From the NCBI GenBank assembly GCA_944323035.1, contig CALUQY010000007.1, positions 24,761 to 88,760 on the forward strand: a stretch of DNA of 64,000 nt, written 5' to 3'. How positions within the stretch are numbered: the first letter of the stretch is position 1; each line of letters starts with the position of its first letter. This document shows positions 1 through 7,723 of this stretch, piece by piece. The notes beneath the pieces were generated by a model, which was not told the origin of the DNA, did no database searches, and worked only from the letters and a program-made list of their open reading frames with translations. The translations under genes and the position numbers were made by a program. Source of the DNA: Candidatus Gastranaerophilales bacterium (GTDB lineage: Bacteria; Cyanobacteriota; Vampirovibrionia; Gastranaerophilales; Gastranaerophilaceae).

Positions 1-566
1 TTTTTATCTGTAATCAGCATTCCAAAAGAAAAATAATCCCTGCACAATGCGGCGAAATGGGATAACAATTCCGCAGGGGCTGATTTTAATATCATACCGC
101 TTGCCCGATTAAAGTATTTATAACATTCTTTATCATTTTCACAAATTATAATTAACGGTTCGTTAGAGTTTAAAAGTGTTTCGTTGATGTTTTTAGCCTT
201 AACCAGTTTTCCTTGTGCCGAACCTTCGGATAAAATCAAATCTGGCGTTCTGTTTAAATGGTTTGTTTGTTCTTGTAACTTTTCCGGTATAAAACATTTT
301 TCTTTTCCATTATTTTCGTATTTACCGGTATCTTCGTATTTTATTTTGTATTTATTATCATGAATAGTATATTCTGTCGTATAATATTTTCCGTCATAGA
401 CCATTGGAATTTGGCTGGTTTGTGTTTCAAGCACCGGACGGGAACCAAGGTTTTCAGAATTATCCGTAATTATGTAAATCCCGGATTTTTGACCATATTT
501 TTTTACTTTAAAAAAATTTGCCTTGAAGTTTATATTCGAGTTAGTTCTTATTATATCTACTTGCAT
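1..566 (-). CDS. PEP-utiliser mobile-domain-like protein, C-terminus off the window edge
   Basis: The reading frame starts at an ATG at 564-566 and stays open through base 1, giving 188 residues so far. The N-terminus reads MQVDIIRTNSNINFKANFF, which matches the MQV...NF(G/K)A style of three other proteins here. From about residue 115 the order GSAQGKLVKAKN, then PLIIICEND, then RASGMIL and ELLSHFAALCRDY resembles the swivelling phosphohistidine domain of PEP synthase and PPDK. That domain reads G..GK(V/A), then MT.PD, then A.GI, then SHAAI.AR. The histidine in LSHFAAL could be the phospho-acceptor. Resemblance is by eye only. There is no Shine-Dalgarno; a TGTAAT box lies five bases upstream of the ATG. 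No pyruvate or ATP-binding partner domain is visible in the part present. Confidence 0.6.
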   Translation of the reverse strand, partial: MQVDIIRTNSNINFKANFFKVKKYGQKSGIYIITDNSENLGSRPVLETQTSQIPMVYDGKYYTTEYTIHDNKYKIKYEDTGKYENNGKEKCFIPEKLQEQTNHLNRTPDLILSEGSAQGKLVKAKNINETLLNSNEPLIIICENDKECYKYFNRASGMILKSAPAELLSHFAALCRDYFSFGMLITDK

Positions 567-644
567 TTATAATTACACGATATCCCTTAAAATTTATAGT
601 ATATTAAAAACTCTAAAAATTAAATTTGCTACTTTTACATAACT

Positions 645-701
645 TGCCGAAAAAAATCAAACCATGTGGAACAAATAATCAAACCATGTCTCCTTTTACA
701 C
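645..701. repeat. Repeat D copy 1: paired ATCAAACCATGT sites
   Basis: ATCAAACCATGT occurs at 656 and 678, a 22-bp period, followed by TTTTACA. The same paired arrangement with the same spacing recurs at 63271-63325. Here it sits between the left-edge gene and repeat A1. It could be a paired protein-binding site or part of a dispersed repeat. Confidence 0.6.
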
Positions 702-709
702 ATAGCGGG

Positions 710-836
710 GGCGGATAGCGAGCGGATTGAGCCGGCTGGAGCAATAATTCTATTAATCGCTGCCGTAAGCGTATGAACCAAATATGGTAGCCGCTCTGTG
801 CCCGGGTTTTTTGAGCGGTGAAGATCTGCTTTATTT
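710..836 (+). repeat. Mosaic repeat A, copy A1
   Basis: The stretch shares GAGCCGG..GGAGCAAT and CGCTGCCGTAAGCGTATGAA with copies at 14306 and 53333. It ends in CTGCTTTATTT, the right terminus of the family. The left terminus TGTCCGAGAAAG is missing, so this copy is 5'-truncated. Its right end overlaps the 3' end and stop codon of the DUF1848 gene at 831. Together with repeat D it fills the gene-free stretch 567-830. Confidence 0.65.
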
Positions 837-1742
837 AAGAAAACTTTTTTGATTCCCCTCCTGAATCGTGTCCGTTGCGTTAATATGTCCGATTAAAATC
901 GGAGAATTTTTGTCATGGCGTTTGAAATTTTTTACAGCTTTATCAGGACGAATATTTGCATAGCAGTATTTACAGCCGTTCAAACAGGTATCATACGCTC
1001 CTATATCTCTTGATTCAATACAATGGCAGCCCTGGCGCATTCCTTTGTGTTTGAGGTTCCTAAATTTAATATTATTTGCTTTGCCTAAAATATCTAATGT
1101 CATACAGCCGGATTGATTAATCCCGTACTGTTCATAATTCCCGTTAGTACCACAGGTTTGAAGGGTTATATTATACTTTTTTGCAATTTCACCCAAACCT
1201 TTTGCCAGAGTTTTTTTATCGTGTTCTGTCAAAGGAATAATTTCAGGCATATTATGCTGAAGTTTTTTATACATTTCAACAAAACTAAAAATGCAGCGGT
1301 CAATTTGTCCTGAAAGTATGTCTGCCATATAATTATAGGTTTTAAAGTGATGTTCAATTGTATATTTTTCAGTTAAAAGTACAGGGTCATACCGCCAGGA
1401 AAGCCTCTTTTTACCAACTATTTTTTCCAATTTGAAGAGCGTTTCAATACTTTTATCTATTGAAGGAACTCCCGGCTCAACATCTTTGCCGTAAGCCGTT
1501 ATCGTATAGTGAAAATATGTATTAAATCGGTCTGTTATCTCATGTAAATTCTCTAAAATAGGTTCATAATTTTTAGAACAAAACACAACACAGTCAATTT
1601 TTTCAGGTGTGAGTTCATATTTTGTAACCTTATTCGGGAATAAAGGATTTCTTGAATAGACAAATCCTTCTCTAAATCTATTCAAGAGCCACTCAGAGTA
1701 ATATTGGACAGTATCTGTTCTTCCGCCTGTATTTAAAATCAT
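831..1742 (-). CDS. DUF1848 family protein with C-terminal Cys motif
   Basis: This 303-residue protein matches the DUF1848 pattern as I know it: an early NTGGRTD..YYS..L..R..EGFVYSRNP segment, a central WRYDP motif, and a late Cys-rich GCHCIESRDIG...CLNGCKYCYAN. The last part contains CxxxCxxC, as in radical-SAM or iron-sulfur proteins. The family has no established biochemical role that I can name. The start ATG sits close to the far end of the reading frame. The stop codon lies inside the right terminus of repeat A1, so the last few residues are probably repeat-derived. It stands apart from the polyene arm that follows by about 40 bp on the same strand. Confidence 0.75.
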   Translation of the reverse strand: MILNTGGRTDTVQYYSEWLLNRFREGFVYSRNPLFPNKVTKYELTPEKIDCVVFCSKNYEPILENLHEITDRFNTYFHYTITAYGKDVEPGVPSIDKSIETLFKLEKIVGKKRLSWRYDPVLLTEKYTIEHHFKTYNYMADILSGQIDRCIFSFVEMYKKLQHNMPEIIPLTEHDKKTLAKGLGEIAKKYNITLQTCGTNGNYEQYGINQSGCMTLDILGKANNIKFRNLKHKGMRQGCHCIESRDIGAYDTCLNGCKYCYANIRPDKAVKNFKRHDKNSPILIGHINATDTIQEGNQKSFLK

Positions 1743-1783
1743 ATTTGTATAATATCAAATTCCGCACATTAATTTGTGCATAA

Positions 1784-3010
1784 TTAAATCCTTTTAAAGA
1801 TTAGAGATGTATTTATCCCGCCAAACGCAAAATTATTACTCATAATATATTCTGTTTGGAGTTCTCTTGGGGTTGACATTATGTAATCCAGTGCGGCACA
1901 GCGTTCATCAGGTGTGTTTAAGTTCAATGTCGGGCAGAACCAGTTATTATTCATCATCTCAATACTAAGTATTGCTTCAATTGCTCCGCAGGCGCCGAGG
2001 GTGTGGCCGGTGTAGCTTTTGAGTGTACTTACGGGGCATTTATCTTTAAATATACTGTATGTTGCCTGAGATTCTGCAATATCACCGTTTACGGTTCCTG
2101 TTCCGTGAGCATTAATGTATCCGATTTCTTGCGGGGAAAGATTCGCTGAAATAAGTGCCTGTTTCATGACTTCTGTCATTGTTTCCGTATTCGGGTTTGT
2201 AATGTGTGTGCCGTCGGTATTGGTTGCATAACCGACAATTTCTGCGTAAATATGTGCGCCGCGGCTTTTTGCATGTTCATATTCTTCTAAAATTAAAGTT
2301 CCGGCACCTTCTCCGATGACAAGGCCGTCCCGATTTTTGTCAAAGGGTGACGGGGTTAGTTTCGGGGTGTTATTTTTAACACTCGTTGCAAAAAGGGTAT
2401 CAAAGACGCCGATATTGCTCGGGCTGTATTCTTCTGCTCCGCCTGCAATCATAACGGTCTGCTGGCCGCATTTGATTGCTTCGTAAGCTGAACCTATCCC
2501 CATAGAGCCTGCGGTGCAGGCTGTTGAGGTCGGTATTAGTCTGCCGTGGGTTTTAAAATATAACGAAATATTCACGGCTGCGGTGTGTGACATCATACGA
2601 ATGTAAGAACCGGAGTTTAAATTTTTTACTTCGTGATTAACGCACATTGAATAAAAGTCCATAATAGCATCCGTTGAGCCGCTGCAAGAGCCGTAACTTA
2701 CGCCGGTGTGTCCGCTGCTAATAATCGGGTTAGCGGTCAAGCCTGCATCTTCAACAGCCTGCTTTGCCGTAACAACCGCCATAACCGCAACATCGCCCAT
2801 TGTACGCATTACTTTGCGTGTAAAATCTTCCGGCAGGACAAAATCCTTTACTCTGGTATTCAATCTTGTGTGAAGTCCTTTGTATTTATCCAGATCTTCT
2901 CCGTATTGAACGCAATTTTCCAGAGTATGAAGCCTTTTATATGCGGATTTTACGGTGGAACCTAACGGGCTTGCGATTGCCATTCCGGTTATTACAACTC
3001 TTTTTGTCAT
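1784..3010 (-). CDS. apeR: Aryl-polyene-type ketosynthase (FabF-like, ApeR-like)
   Basis: A full-length 408-residue condensing enzyme that elongates an acyl chain on an acyl carrier protein. The Cys-His-His triad is visible: Cys165 in TSTACTAGS, His302 in NAHGTGT and His336 in TGHTLGA. It ends with NNFAFGGINTSLIF, typical of FabF-type enzymes. It is the last gene of the leftward arm KS, DH, KR, KS, overlapping the ketoreductase start by 4 bp. That order equals O-P-Q-R of proteobacterial APE clusters, which supports ApeR rather than a housekeeping FabF. Which of the two ketosynthases pairs with the chain-length-factor-like protein at 5342 cannot be told from sequence alone; synteny points to the other one. 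Confidence 0.8.
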   Translation of the reverse strand: MTKRVVITGMAIASPLGSTVKSAYKRLHTLENCVQYGEDLDKYKGLHTRLNTRVKDFVLPEDFTRKVMRTMGDVAVMAVVTAKQAVEDAGLTANPIISSGHTGVSYGSCSGSTDAIMDFYSMCVNHEVKNLNSGSYIRMMSHTAAVNISLYFKTHGRLIPTSTACTAGSMGIGSAYEAIKCGQQTVMIAGGAEEYSPSNIGVFDTLFATSVKNNTPKLTPSPFDKNRDGLVIGEGAGTLILEEYEHAKSRGAHIYAEIVGYATNTDGTHITNPNTETMTEVMKQALISANLSPQEIGYINAHGTGTVNGDIAESQATYSIFKDKCPVSTLKSYTGHTLGACGAIEAILSIEMMNNNWFCPTLNLNTPDERCAALDYIMSTPRELQTEYIMSNNFAFGGINTSLIFKRI

Positions 3011-3732
3011 TGATACATTCCCCCGTTTACGGAAATTACCTGACCGGTAATATATCCTGCATCTTCACTGAATAAATAGTTTATTGCACCGGCAACTTCT
3101 CTTGCGGTTCCCATTCTTTTCAATGGCACCAATTCTTTAACAATCTCTGCCGGAATTTCTGATGTCATATCGGATTCAATTATCCCCGGAGCAACGCAGT
3201 TGACAGTGATGTTTCTTTTGGCGACTTCGCGGCTGAGAGCTTTGACCGCGCCGATAATTCCGGCTTTTGAGGCGCTGTAGTTAACCTGCCCCCTGTTTCC
3301 GGTTAAGCCTGATACTGAAGAGATTGCGACAATACGTCCTTTGCGGTTTTGAATCATTGACATAATAATCGGATGAAGAGTATTATAGAACCCGTTCAGG
3401 TTAGTATTAATAACTTTATCCCACTCGCAATCTTCCATTGCAGGGAAAGGATTGTCAGCCGTAACGCCTGCGTTTACAACAACGCCGTAGTATGCGCCGT
3501 GAGCGTCAATATCTTTTAAAAGAGCTTCCCGTGCGGCTTCGCGGTCGGAAACATCAAATTGTAAAACCCGTACTTCCCTGCCGGTTTCTTCAATTAGTTT
3601 TTTTACCTCCAGAACTTTTTCCAGCCCCTTGTTGTAGTGTAATACTATATCAAAACCGTTTTCTGCAAGATAAATTGCTGCTGCTCTGCCGATTCCTCTG
3701 CTGGAACCTGTTACTAGAACTGTTTTACCCAT
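3007..3732 (-). CDS. apeQ: 3-oxoacyl-ACP reductase (FabG-like, ApeQ-like)
   Basis: A 241-residue short-chain dehydrogenase that reduces the beta-keto group after each condensation using NAD(P)H. The nucleotide-binding loop GSSRGIGRA lies at residues 8-16. The catalytic Ser, Tyr and Lys are visible in AISSVSGLTG and NYSASKAG, and the C-terminus ends ITGQVISVNGG. It overlaps the downstream ketosynthase by 4 bp and the upstream dehydratase by 8 bp, so translation is probably coupled. Length and motifs are ordinary for FabG; the polyene role rests on its neighbours. Confidence 0.85.
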   Translation of the reverse strand: MGKTVLVTGSSRGIGRAAAIYLAENGFDIVLHYNKGLEKVLEVKKLIEETGREVRVLQFDVSDREAAREALLKDIDAHGAYYGVVVNAGVTADNPFPAMEDCEWDKVINTNLNGFYNTLHPIIMSMIQNRKGRIVAISSVSGLTGNRGQVNYSASKAGIIGAVKALSREVAKRNITVNCVAPGIIESDMTSEIPAEIVKELVPLKRMGTAREVAGAINYLFSEDAGYITGQVISVNGGMYQ

Positions 3733-4183
3733 TCAAAATTTCCTTTATATTATCCTCGTTGTCGCTCTGATAAACATTTATTGTTGCGCTGGCAACTTCT
3801 TCTCCAATACTATTATAGATTAAACAATCAAATGAGTAAATCTCTGCAACAAAAACTTCTCTGACAAGGATTTCGTATGTTTGTCCTGCTTCAAATTTTT
3901 TGATTGCGTTGTTGTAAAGTCGTGTACCGAGCAGGAAGCCTACAGACGGTTTCGTTAAGTGCTTACGAAAATAGGCGTAGCAGCCTATTGTTTGCGCCAT
4001 AAATTCAATGCCGAGAACGGAATCTATCCCGTTAAGCTCTCTGTCAAAAAATATGCTGTCAGGACGGATTGTAACACGGCTTTTCAGCCATTTCTCCTCA
4101 ATAGAATAATCTATGATATCATCAATTAATATCATTGGTTTTTTATGTGGAAGTATTGTTGCTAAGTAGTCTTTGTTATCCAT
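3725..4183 (-). CDS. apeP: Hotdog 3-hydroxyacyl-ACP dehydratase (ApeP-like)
   Basis: I place the start at 4183, giving 152 residues beginning MDNKDYLATILPHKKPM. There the ATG shares its A with the TAA of the upstream ketosynthase (TAATG). The longer frame upstream lies inside that gene and adds no family sequence. The protein has the LPHKKPMILIDDI opening and GIEFMAQTIGCYA core of ApeP/FabZ-like hotdog proteins. ApeP is known to pair with ApeI to dehydrate the 3-hydroxyacyl chain; here an ApeI-like domain is fused to the ligase at 7723. Role inferred from motif and context. Confidence 0.8.
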   Translation of the reverse strand: MDNKDYLATILPHKKPMILIDDIIDYSIEEKWLKSRVTIRPDSIFFDRELNGIDSVLGIEFMAQTIGCYAYFRKHLTKPSVGFLLGTRLYNNAIKKFEAGQTYEILVREVFVAEIYSFDCLIYNSIGEEVASATINVYQSDNEDNIKEILNG

Positions 4184-5310
4184 TATTGTTGTCCGAGTAT
4201 GAGTATTGCGTTGGTTCCGCCAAATCCAAAAGAGCTGCACATGCAGATTTTGCATTGCGGATAATGTTCTTCTTTTTTTACAAGTTTTATCTCCGGCAGG
4301 TTGTCATCATATATTCCGTCATAAATCTCGGGATAGAGCATACCTTTAAAGTCATCAAGCAATTTGCAGCAGAGTGCGGTTTCGATTCCTGCTGCGGCAC
4401 CAAGACAGTGGCCGGTGAGAGGTTTTGTAGAACTGATAGGCGTTTTATTCCCCAAAATGGCGGAAATCGCAGTGGCTTCCATAAGATCGTTGGCAGAAGA
4501 ACCGGTTCCGTGAGCATTAATGTAGTCGATATCTTTAGCGGTAATTTTTGCATCGGTTAACGCAGTTGAAATCGCCTTTATTACCTCCTTTGCCTGTGGA
4601 TCCGGTGTGGTCGGGTGATAAATATCCGAACTTTCGCCAAGCCCCTTTATTACGATGCCTTGCGTATCTTTTTCTACAATAAATATGGCGCAGGCCTCAC
4701 CGATATTCATGCCTTTACGGTTTTTGCTGAAAGGCAGCGAAGGCTTGTCTGACAAAACTTCCAGCGAATGAAAGCCGAAAACCGGTAGTTTCGTAAATGA
4801 ATCTACGCATGCAATAATAACAGCGTCAGAGATATTATTGTTTATTAAATCTCTTGCCAGTGAAAATGCTTTAATTCCGGAGGAGCATGCCGTTGAAACG
4901 GTTGTATAAAACCCTTTCAAATTAAGGTGTTTATGTAAAAAGCAGGCAGAATTCCCGAGTTCAAAATGGGCAGGATTGTGTGACTTTTCGTATTCTTCAA
5001 CGCCCGAATTTGTAGTTGCTGCAATGACACCGATTTTGTCAGGAGAATATTTCTCAAGCAGGCTGTTGATTTTTTCTTTCAATAAATCAAGGGTTTTCAA
5101 TATCAGCCTGTTGCTGCGGATATTGTAATCCGGCTCATAAATCTGCGGAAGTTCACAATGGATTATGCCGGCATGGACGGTGGTGTCTTTAAGGTATCCG
5201 GTTAAATCCTCAAAATACGAAACATCACCTGCAAGAGCTTTTTCGTAAATTGTATCAATATTATTGCCTAAATTACATAAAGCTTCATAACCGGTAATTA
5301 CAATACTCAT
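4183..5310 (-). CDS. apeO: Aryl-polyene-type ketosynthase (ApeO-like)
   Basis: A 375-residue condensing enzyme starting MSIVITGYEAL at 5310. This start has GGAGAG six bases upstream, whereas the longer frame (MVLLYYKN...) has none. The active-site Cys142 lies in VSTACSSGI; the two histidines are in NAHGTGSS and LTGHCLGAA; the C-terminus has SSFGFGGTNAIL. In APE systems the ApeO ketosynthase forms a heterodimer with the chain-length factor ApeC. The ApeC-like gene starts 31 bp away in the opposite direction, which fits that pairing. It is the first gene of the leftward arm. Confidence 0.8.
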   Translation of the reverse strand: MSIVITGYEALCNLGNNIDTIYEKALAGDVSYFEDLTGYLKDTTVHAGIIHCELPQIYEPDYNIRSNRLILKTLDLLKEKINSLLEKYSPDKIGVIAATTNSGVEEYEKSHNPAHFELGNSACFLHKHLNLKGFYTTVSTACSSGIKAFSLARDLINNNISDAVIIACVDSFTKLPVFGFHSLEVLSDKPSLPFSKNRKGMNIGEACAIFIVEKDTQGIVIKGLGESSDIYHPTTPDPQAKEVIKAISTALTDAKITAKDIDYINAHGTGSSANDLMEATAISAILGNKTPISSTKPLTGHCLGAAAGIETALCCKLLDDFKGMLYPEIYDGIYDDNLPEIKLVKKEEHYPQCKICMCSSFGFGGTNAILILGQQ

Positions 5311-5324
5311 TTTCTCTCCATTTT

Positions 5325-5341
5325 TATAATATAATAGTACC
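5325..5341 (+). promoter_or_regulatory. -10 region between divergent polyene arms
   Basis: The 31-bp divergent spacer contains two overlapping TATAAT boxes on the plus strand (5325-5330 and 5330-5335). The second lies six bases before the ATG at 5342 and there is no Shine-Dalgarno for that gene, so transcription would start at or near the start codon. The leftward gene keeps a normal GGAGAG ribosome site. Confidence 0.55.
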
Positions 5342-5953
5342 ATGAAAGAAAAATCATTTGAATTTTATGTAGAAAAATGTAACGTTATCAGCTCTTATGA
5401 GCAGGCGGATGTGAGTTTTTTGCCTCCGATAGTGCGCCGCAGGCTCAGTAAACTGGATAAGTGCGCTTTATCTGTTATGAATTCGGTTTGTGCGCAGGAT
5501 ATTCAAAATATCGTTTTTTGTTCGCAGTACGGGGAAGTGGAAAGATTAAAGAAAATAATCGCGCAGTATAGCGAAGCCGGTGAAGTTTCACCAAATACTT
5601 TTGCCGGCTCAGTGCATAATTTTCCTGTGGGATTTTTTCTCTTGAATACGCACAAAGCTGTTCCATATACTGCTATATCCTCTCATGACAGGTCAATATC
5701 TTCAGGGCTGCTGACTTCCGTCATTGCGCCTTACGGCAAGACTTTATTATGTTATGCGGAAGAAACTCCGGAGGAGAATTATCGGGCACTTGCGCTCAGA
5801 TTGAGCAAAACGCCTTCTCCGGCTGCGTTAAAATATAAAATGACAATGAGTTCAGCTTCCGGAAAAGATGTTTTTGAACAGTATGCAGAGTTTTTCTGCA
5901 AAAATAGTAGTCTAATTCGCACACCGTTATTTACATTAGAGAGTGCAGGGTGA
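5342..5953 (+). CDS. apeC: Beta-ketoacyl synthase-like chain-length factor (ApeC-like)
   Basis: This 203-residue protein looks like the N-terminal half of a ketosynthase without a catalytic domain. It has LPPIVRRRLSKLDKCALS, NIVFCSQYGE, SPNTFAGSVHNFPVGFF and AISSHDRSISSGLL. That pattern fits the truncated condensing-enzyme family that contains ApeC, the non-catalytic partner of ApeO. There is no active-site cysteine motif. It opens the rightward arm and is followed by an acyltransferase four bases after its stop. The start is probably leaderless (TATAAT then six bases then ATG). Confidence 0.75.
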   Translation: MKEKSFEFYVEKCNVISSYEQADVSFLPPIVRRRLSKLDKCALSVMNSVCAQDIQNIVFCSQYGEVERLKKIIAQYSEAGEVSPNTFAGSVHNFPVGFFLLNTHKAVPYTAISSHDRSISSGLLTSVIAPYGKTLLCYAEETPEENYRALALRLSKTPSPAALKYKMTMSSASGKDVFEQYAEFFCKNSSLIRTPLFTLESAG

Positions 5954-5956
5954 TTA

Positions 5957-6721
5957 ATGTATAAGATAAACTCTTTAATCAGAGCATTTCTGGTGTTATT
6001 TTGTTTTGCCTTTTTCGGTGCCGGCGGGCTTGTGATAAGCTATATTATTTTCCCGCTGCAAAAAGCTTTTGGTAAAAAAGATGTAGATTTAAGACTCCGT
6101 TACGGCGAAACCCTGCAAAAATCATGGCGCTTTTTTGTAAATATGCTTCTTGCTCTGAAAATTATCAAAATAAAATCGGCTGATTTGGAACGCTTGAAAA
6201 ATATCAAAAATTCAATAATTGTTTCCACGCACCCGAGCTATATTGATATTTTGATATTGATTTCTATTATCCCGTGTTCCACCTGCTTTGTGGCGGAGAA
6301 ATTAATGCACAATCCGTTTTTTAAAAGAATTGTAAGCAGAATTTTTATTCCGGAAGGCACTCCTGCGCAGGAGTGGACAAAGGAAGCCTGTGAGATGTTT
6401 GACCTAGGGTTTAATCTCATAATATTCCCGATGGGAACCAGACATAAAAAAGATGAATACCCTAAGATAAGACGCGGTGCTGCGCTTATTGCACAAAAAG
6501 CCCGCAAAAATATTGTCATGCTTGATATGGAAACAAGTTTTGATTTCTTACAAATTCACGAACCGGTATATAAAGCAGGAGTTGAACCGGTTGAATACAC
6601 AATCTCCTATCTGGGTGAACTCGATACCGCGCAGCTTATGGAAAAATATCCGGATGAGGTTACATTTAAAACAGAAGTAACTAAACTTATTGCAAAAAAT
6701 TTATATCATGACAAAAATTAA
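5957..6721 (+). CDS. PlsC-type 1-acyl-glycerol-phosphate acyltransferase-like protein (ApeD-like)
   Basis: A 254-residue membrane-associated acyltransferase. A hydrophobic N-terminal segment (residues 8-32) is followed by the catalytic HPSYID (HX4D) and by FPMGTRHKKD. The second motif is FPEGTR in most PlsC enzymes; here methionine replaces the glutamate. In APE loci this position is occupied by a predicted acyltransferase thought to help load the polyene onto a membrane anchor. The exact acceptor is unknown. It lies in an operon between the chain-length factor and the carrier proteins. Confidence 0.7.
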   Translation: MYKINSLIRAFLVLFCFAFFGAGGLVISYIIFPLQKAFGKKDVDLRLRYGETLQKSWRFFVNMLLALKIIKIKSADLERLKNIKNSIIVSTHPSYIDILILISIIPCSTCFVAEKLMHNPFFKRIVSRIFIPEGTPAQEWTKEACEMFDLGFNLIIFPMGTRHKKDEYPKIRRGAALIAQKARKNIVMLDMETSFDFLQIHEPVYKAGVEPVEYTISYLGELDTAQLMEKYPDEVTFKTEVTKLIAKNLYHDKN

Positions 6722-6744
6722 TTTTTATGATAGGATACTGTATT

Positions 6745-7002
6745 ATGGAATTAGAAGTTCAGATTAAACAATTAATAATAGATTCCCTTGAGTTGGAAGA
6801 TATATCCGTTGACGATATTGCAGATGATGAGCCTTTATTTAATGAAGGTTTAGGGTTGGATTCAATTGATGCATTAGAACTGGGTATGGCATTGAAAAAG
6901 AAATTCAATCTTGAGATGAGCAAAGATAAAAACGAGAATAAAAAATATTTTTATTCTGTAAAAACAATAGCCGATTTTGTAAGGAAACAGCAAAATGGAT
7001 AA
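6745..7002 (+). CDS. apeE: Acyl carrier protein (ApeE-like)
   Basis: A short acidic four-helix carrier, 85 residues from the ATG at 6745. It has the phosphopantetheine attachment motif GLGLDSIDALELG with the modified serine in DSID. A start at 6727 is also open but adds six residues upstream of the family sequence and has no ribosome site. It is followed by a second carrier that overlaps it by 8 bp. APE systems typically use two carriers, ApeE and ApeF. Which one carries the elongating chain is not visible here. Confidence 0.8.
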   Translation: MELEVQIKQLIIDSLELEDISVDDIADDEPLFNEGLGLDSIDALELGMALKKKFNLEMSKDKNENKKYFYSVKTIADFVRKQQNG

Positions 7003-7246
7003 AAAATATTCAAAAGAAGAGATTTTTAATAAATTGTGTGAAATTCTGGAAGAAGAGTTTGAAGTGGATAAATCTCTGCTTGTTCCGGAGGCGAATTTGT
7101 TTACGGATTTAGAGCTGGATAGTATTGATGCGGTTGATCTGGCTGTTCGTTTGCAGCAGTTTACGGAAAAGAGAATTTCTCCGGAAGAATTTAAAAAAAT
7201 CAGAACACTTAATGATATTGTAGAAACAATATACAAACTTTTATAA
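6995..7246 (+). CDS. apeF: Acyl carrier protein (ApeF-like)
   Basis: An 83-residue second carrier with DLELDSIDAVDLAVRL, the serine of DSID being the phosphopantetheine site. It overlaps the preceding carrier by 8 bp, so the two are probably translated together. The paired arrangement directly before a small membrane protein and an AMP ligase matches the E-F-G-H order of known APE clusters. Confidence 0.8.
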   Translation: MDKKYSKEEIFNKLCEILEEEFEVDKSLLVPEANLFTDLELDSIDAVDLAVRLQQFTEKRISPEEFKKIRTLNDIVETIYKLL

Positions 7247-7318
7247 TTAATTATTTACGCCGTGCAAGCTTTGCGGCAGGGGCTATAAGTTGTACCCCGT
7301 ATAATATAAGGGATATGG

Positions 7319-7723
7319 ATGAATAAATTAAAACCTGTTATACCGATTTTAATAACGTTGTGTATTGTGTTTCTTTTTTACATAAAAAGAATTGTTTTGT
7401 TGAAATTTTATCCTCCAATATGTAATGCATTTATCTTTTTGATGTTTTTCGGCTCACTCTTTTGCAGGGAAACTATTATACAGAAGTTTGCAAGAGCCTG
7501 CGGGGATAAGCTTGAACAACCGGCGTTTATATATACCAGAAACTTGACTTACGTATGGTGCGTGTTTTTGTTTTTTAATTTAGCCGTATCAATCTGGACG
7601 ATATTTCAATCGGACGAAATATGGATGTTATATAACGGCTGTATTTCATATTTTCTTGTCGGGCTGCTGTTTATGGTAGAATATATTGTACGAATTATAT
7701 GCAGAAAAAGGAATTTGATTTGA
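7319..7723 (+). CDS. Small polytopic membrane protein of the polyene cluster (ApeG-like)
   Basis: A 134-residue protein with about four hydrophobic segments (near residues 5-22, 32-48, 72-95 and 103-125) and short charged loops such as CRETIIQKFARACG and RKRNLI. This fits the COG4648-type membrane protein found between the carriers and the AMP ligase in APE loci. No enzymatic motif is visible. Its TGA overlaps the next ATG (TGATG). The 70 bp before it contain a TATAAT at 7300-7305 and an AAGGG before the start, so an internal promoter is possible. Confidence 0.6.
   Translation: MNKLKPVIPILITLCIVFLFYIKRIVLLKFYPPICNAFIFLMFFGSLFCRETIIQKFARACGDKLEQPAFIYTRNLTYVWCVFLFFNLAVSIWTIFQSDEIWMLYNGCISYFLVGLLFMVEYIVRIICRKRNLI

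Noticed and set aside
1784..5310. Housekeeping fatty-acid synthesis operon
   Set aside because: Two ketosynthases, a chain-length-factor-like protein, LolA and RND exporter genes and the O-P-Q-R order fit aryl polyene synthesis better; no fabD, fabH or accBC.
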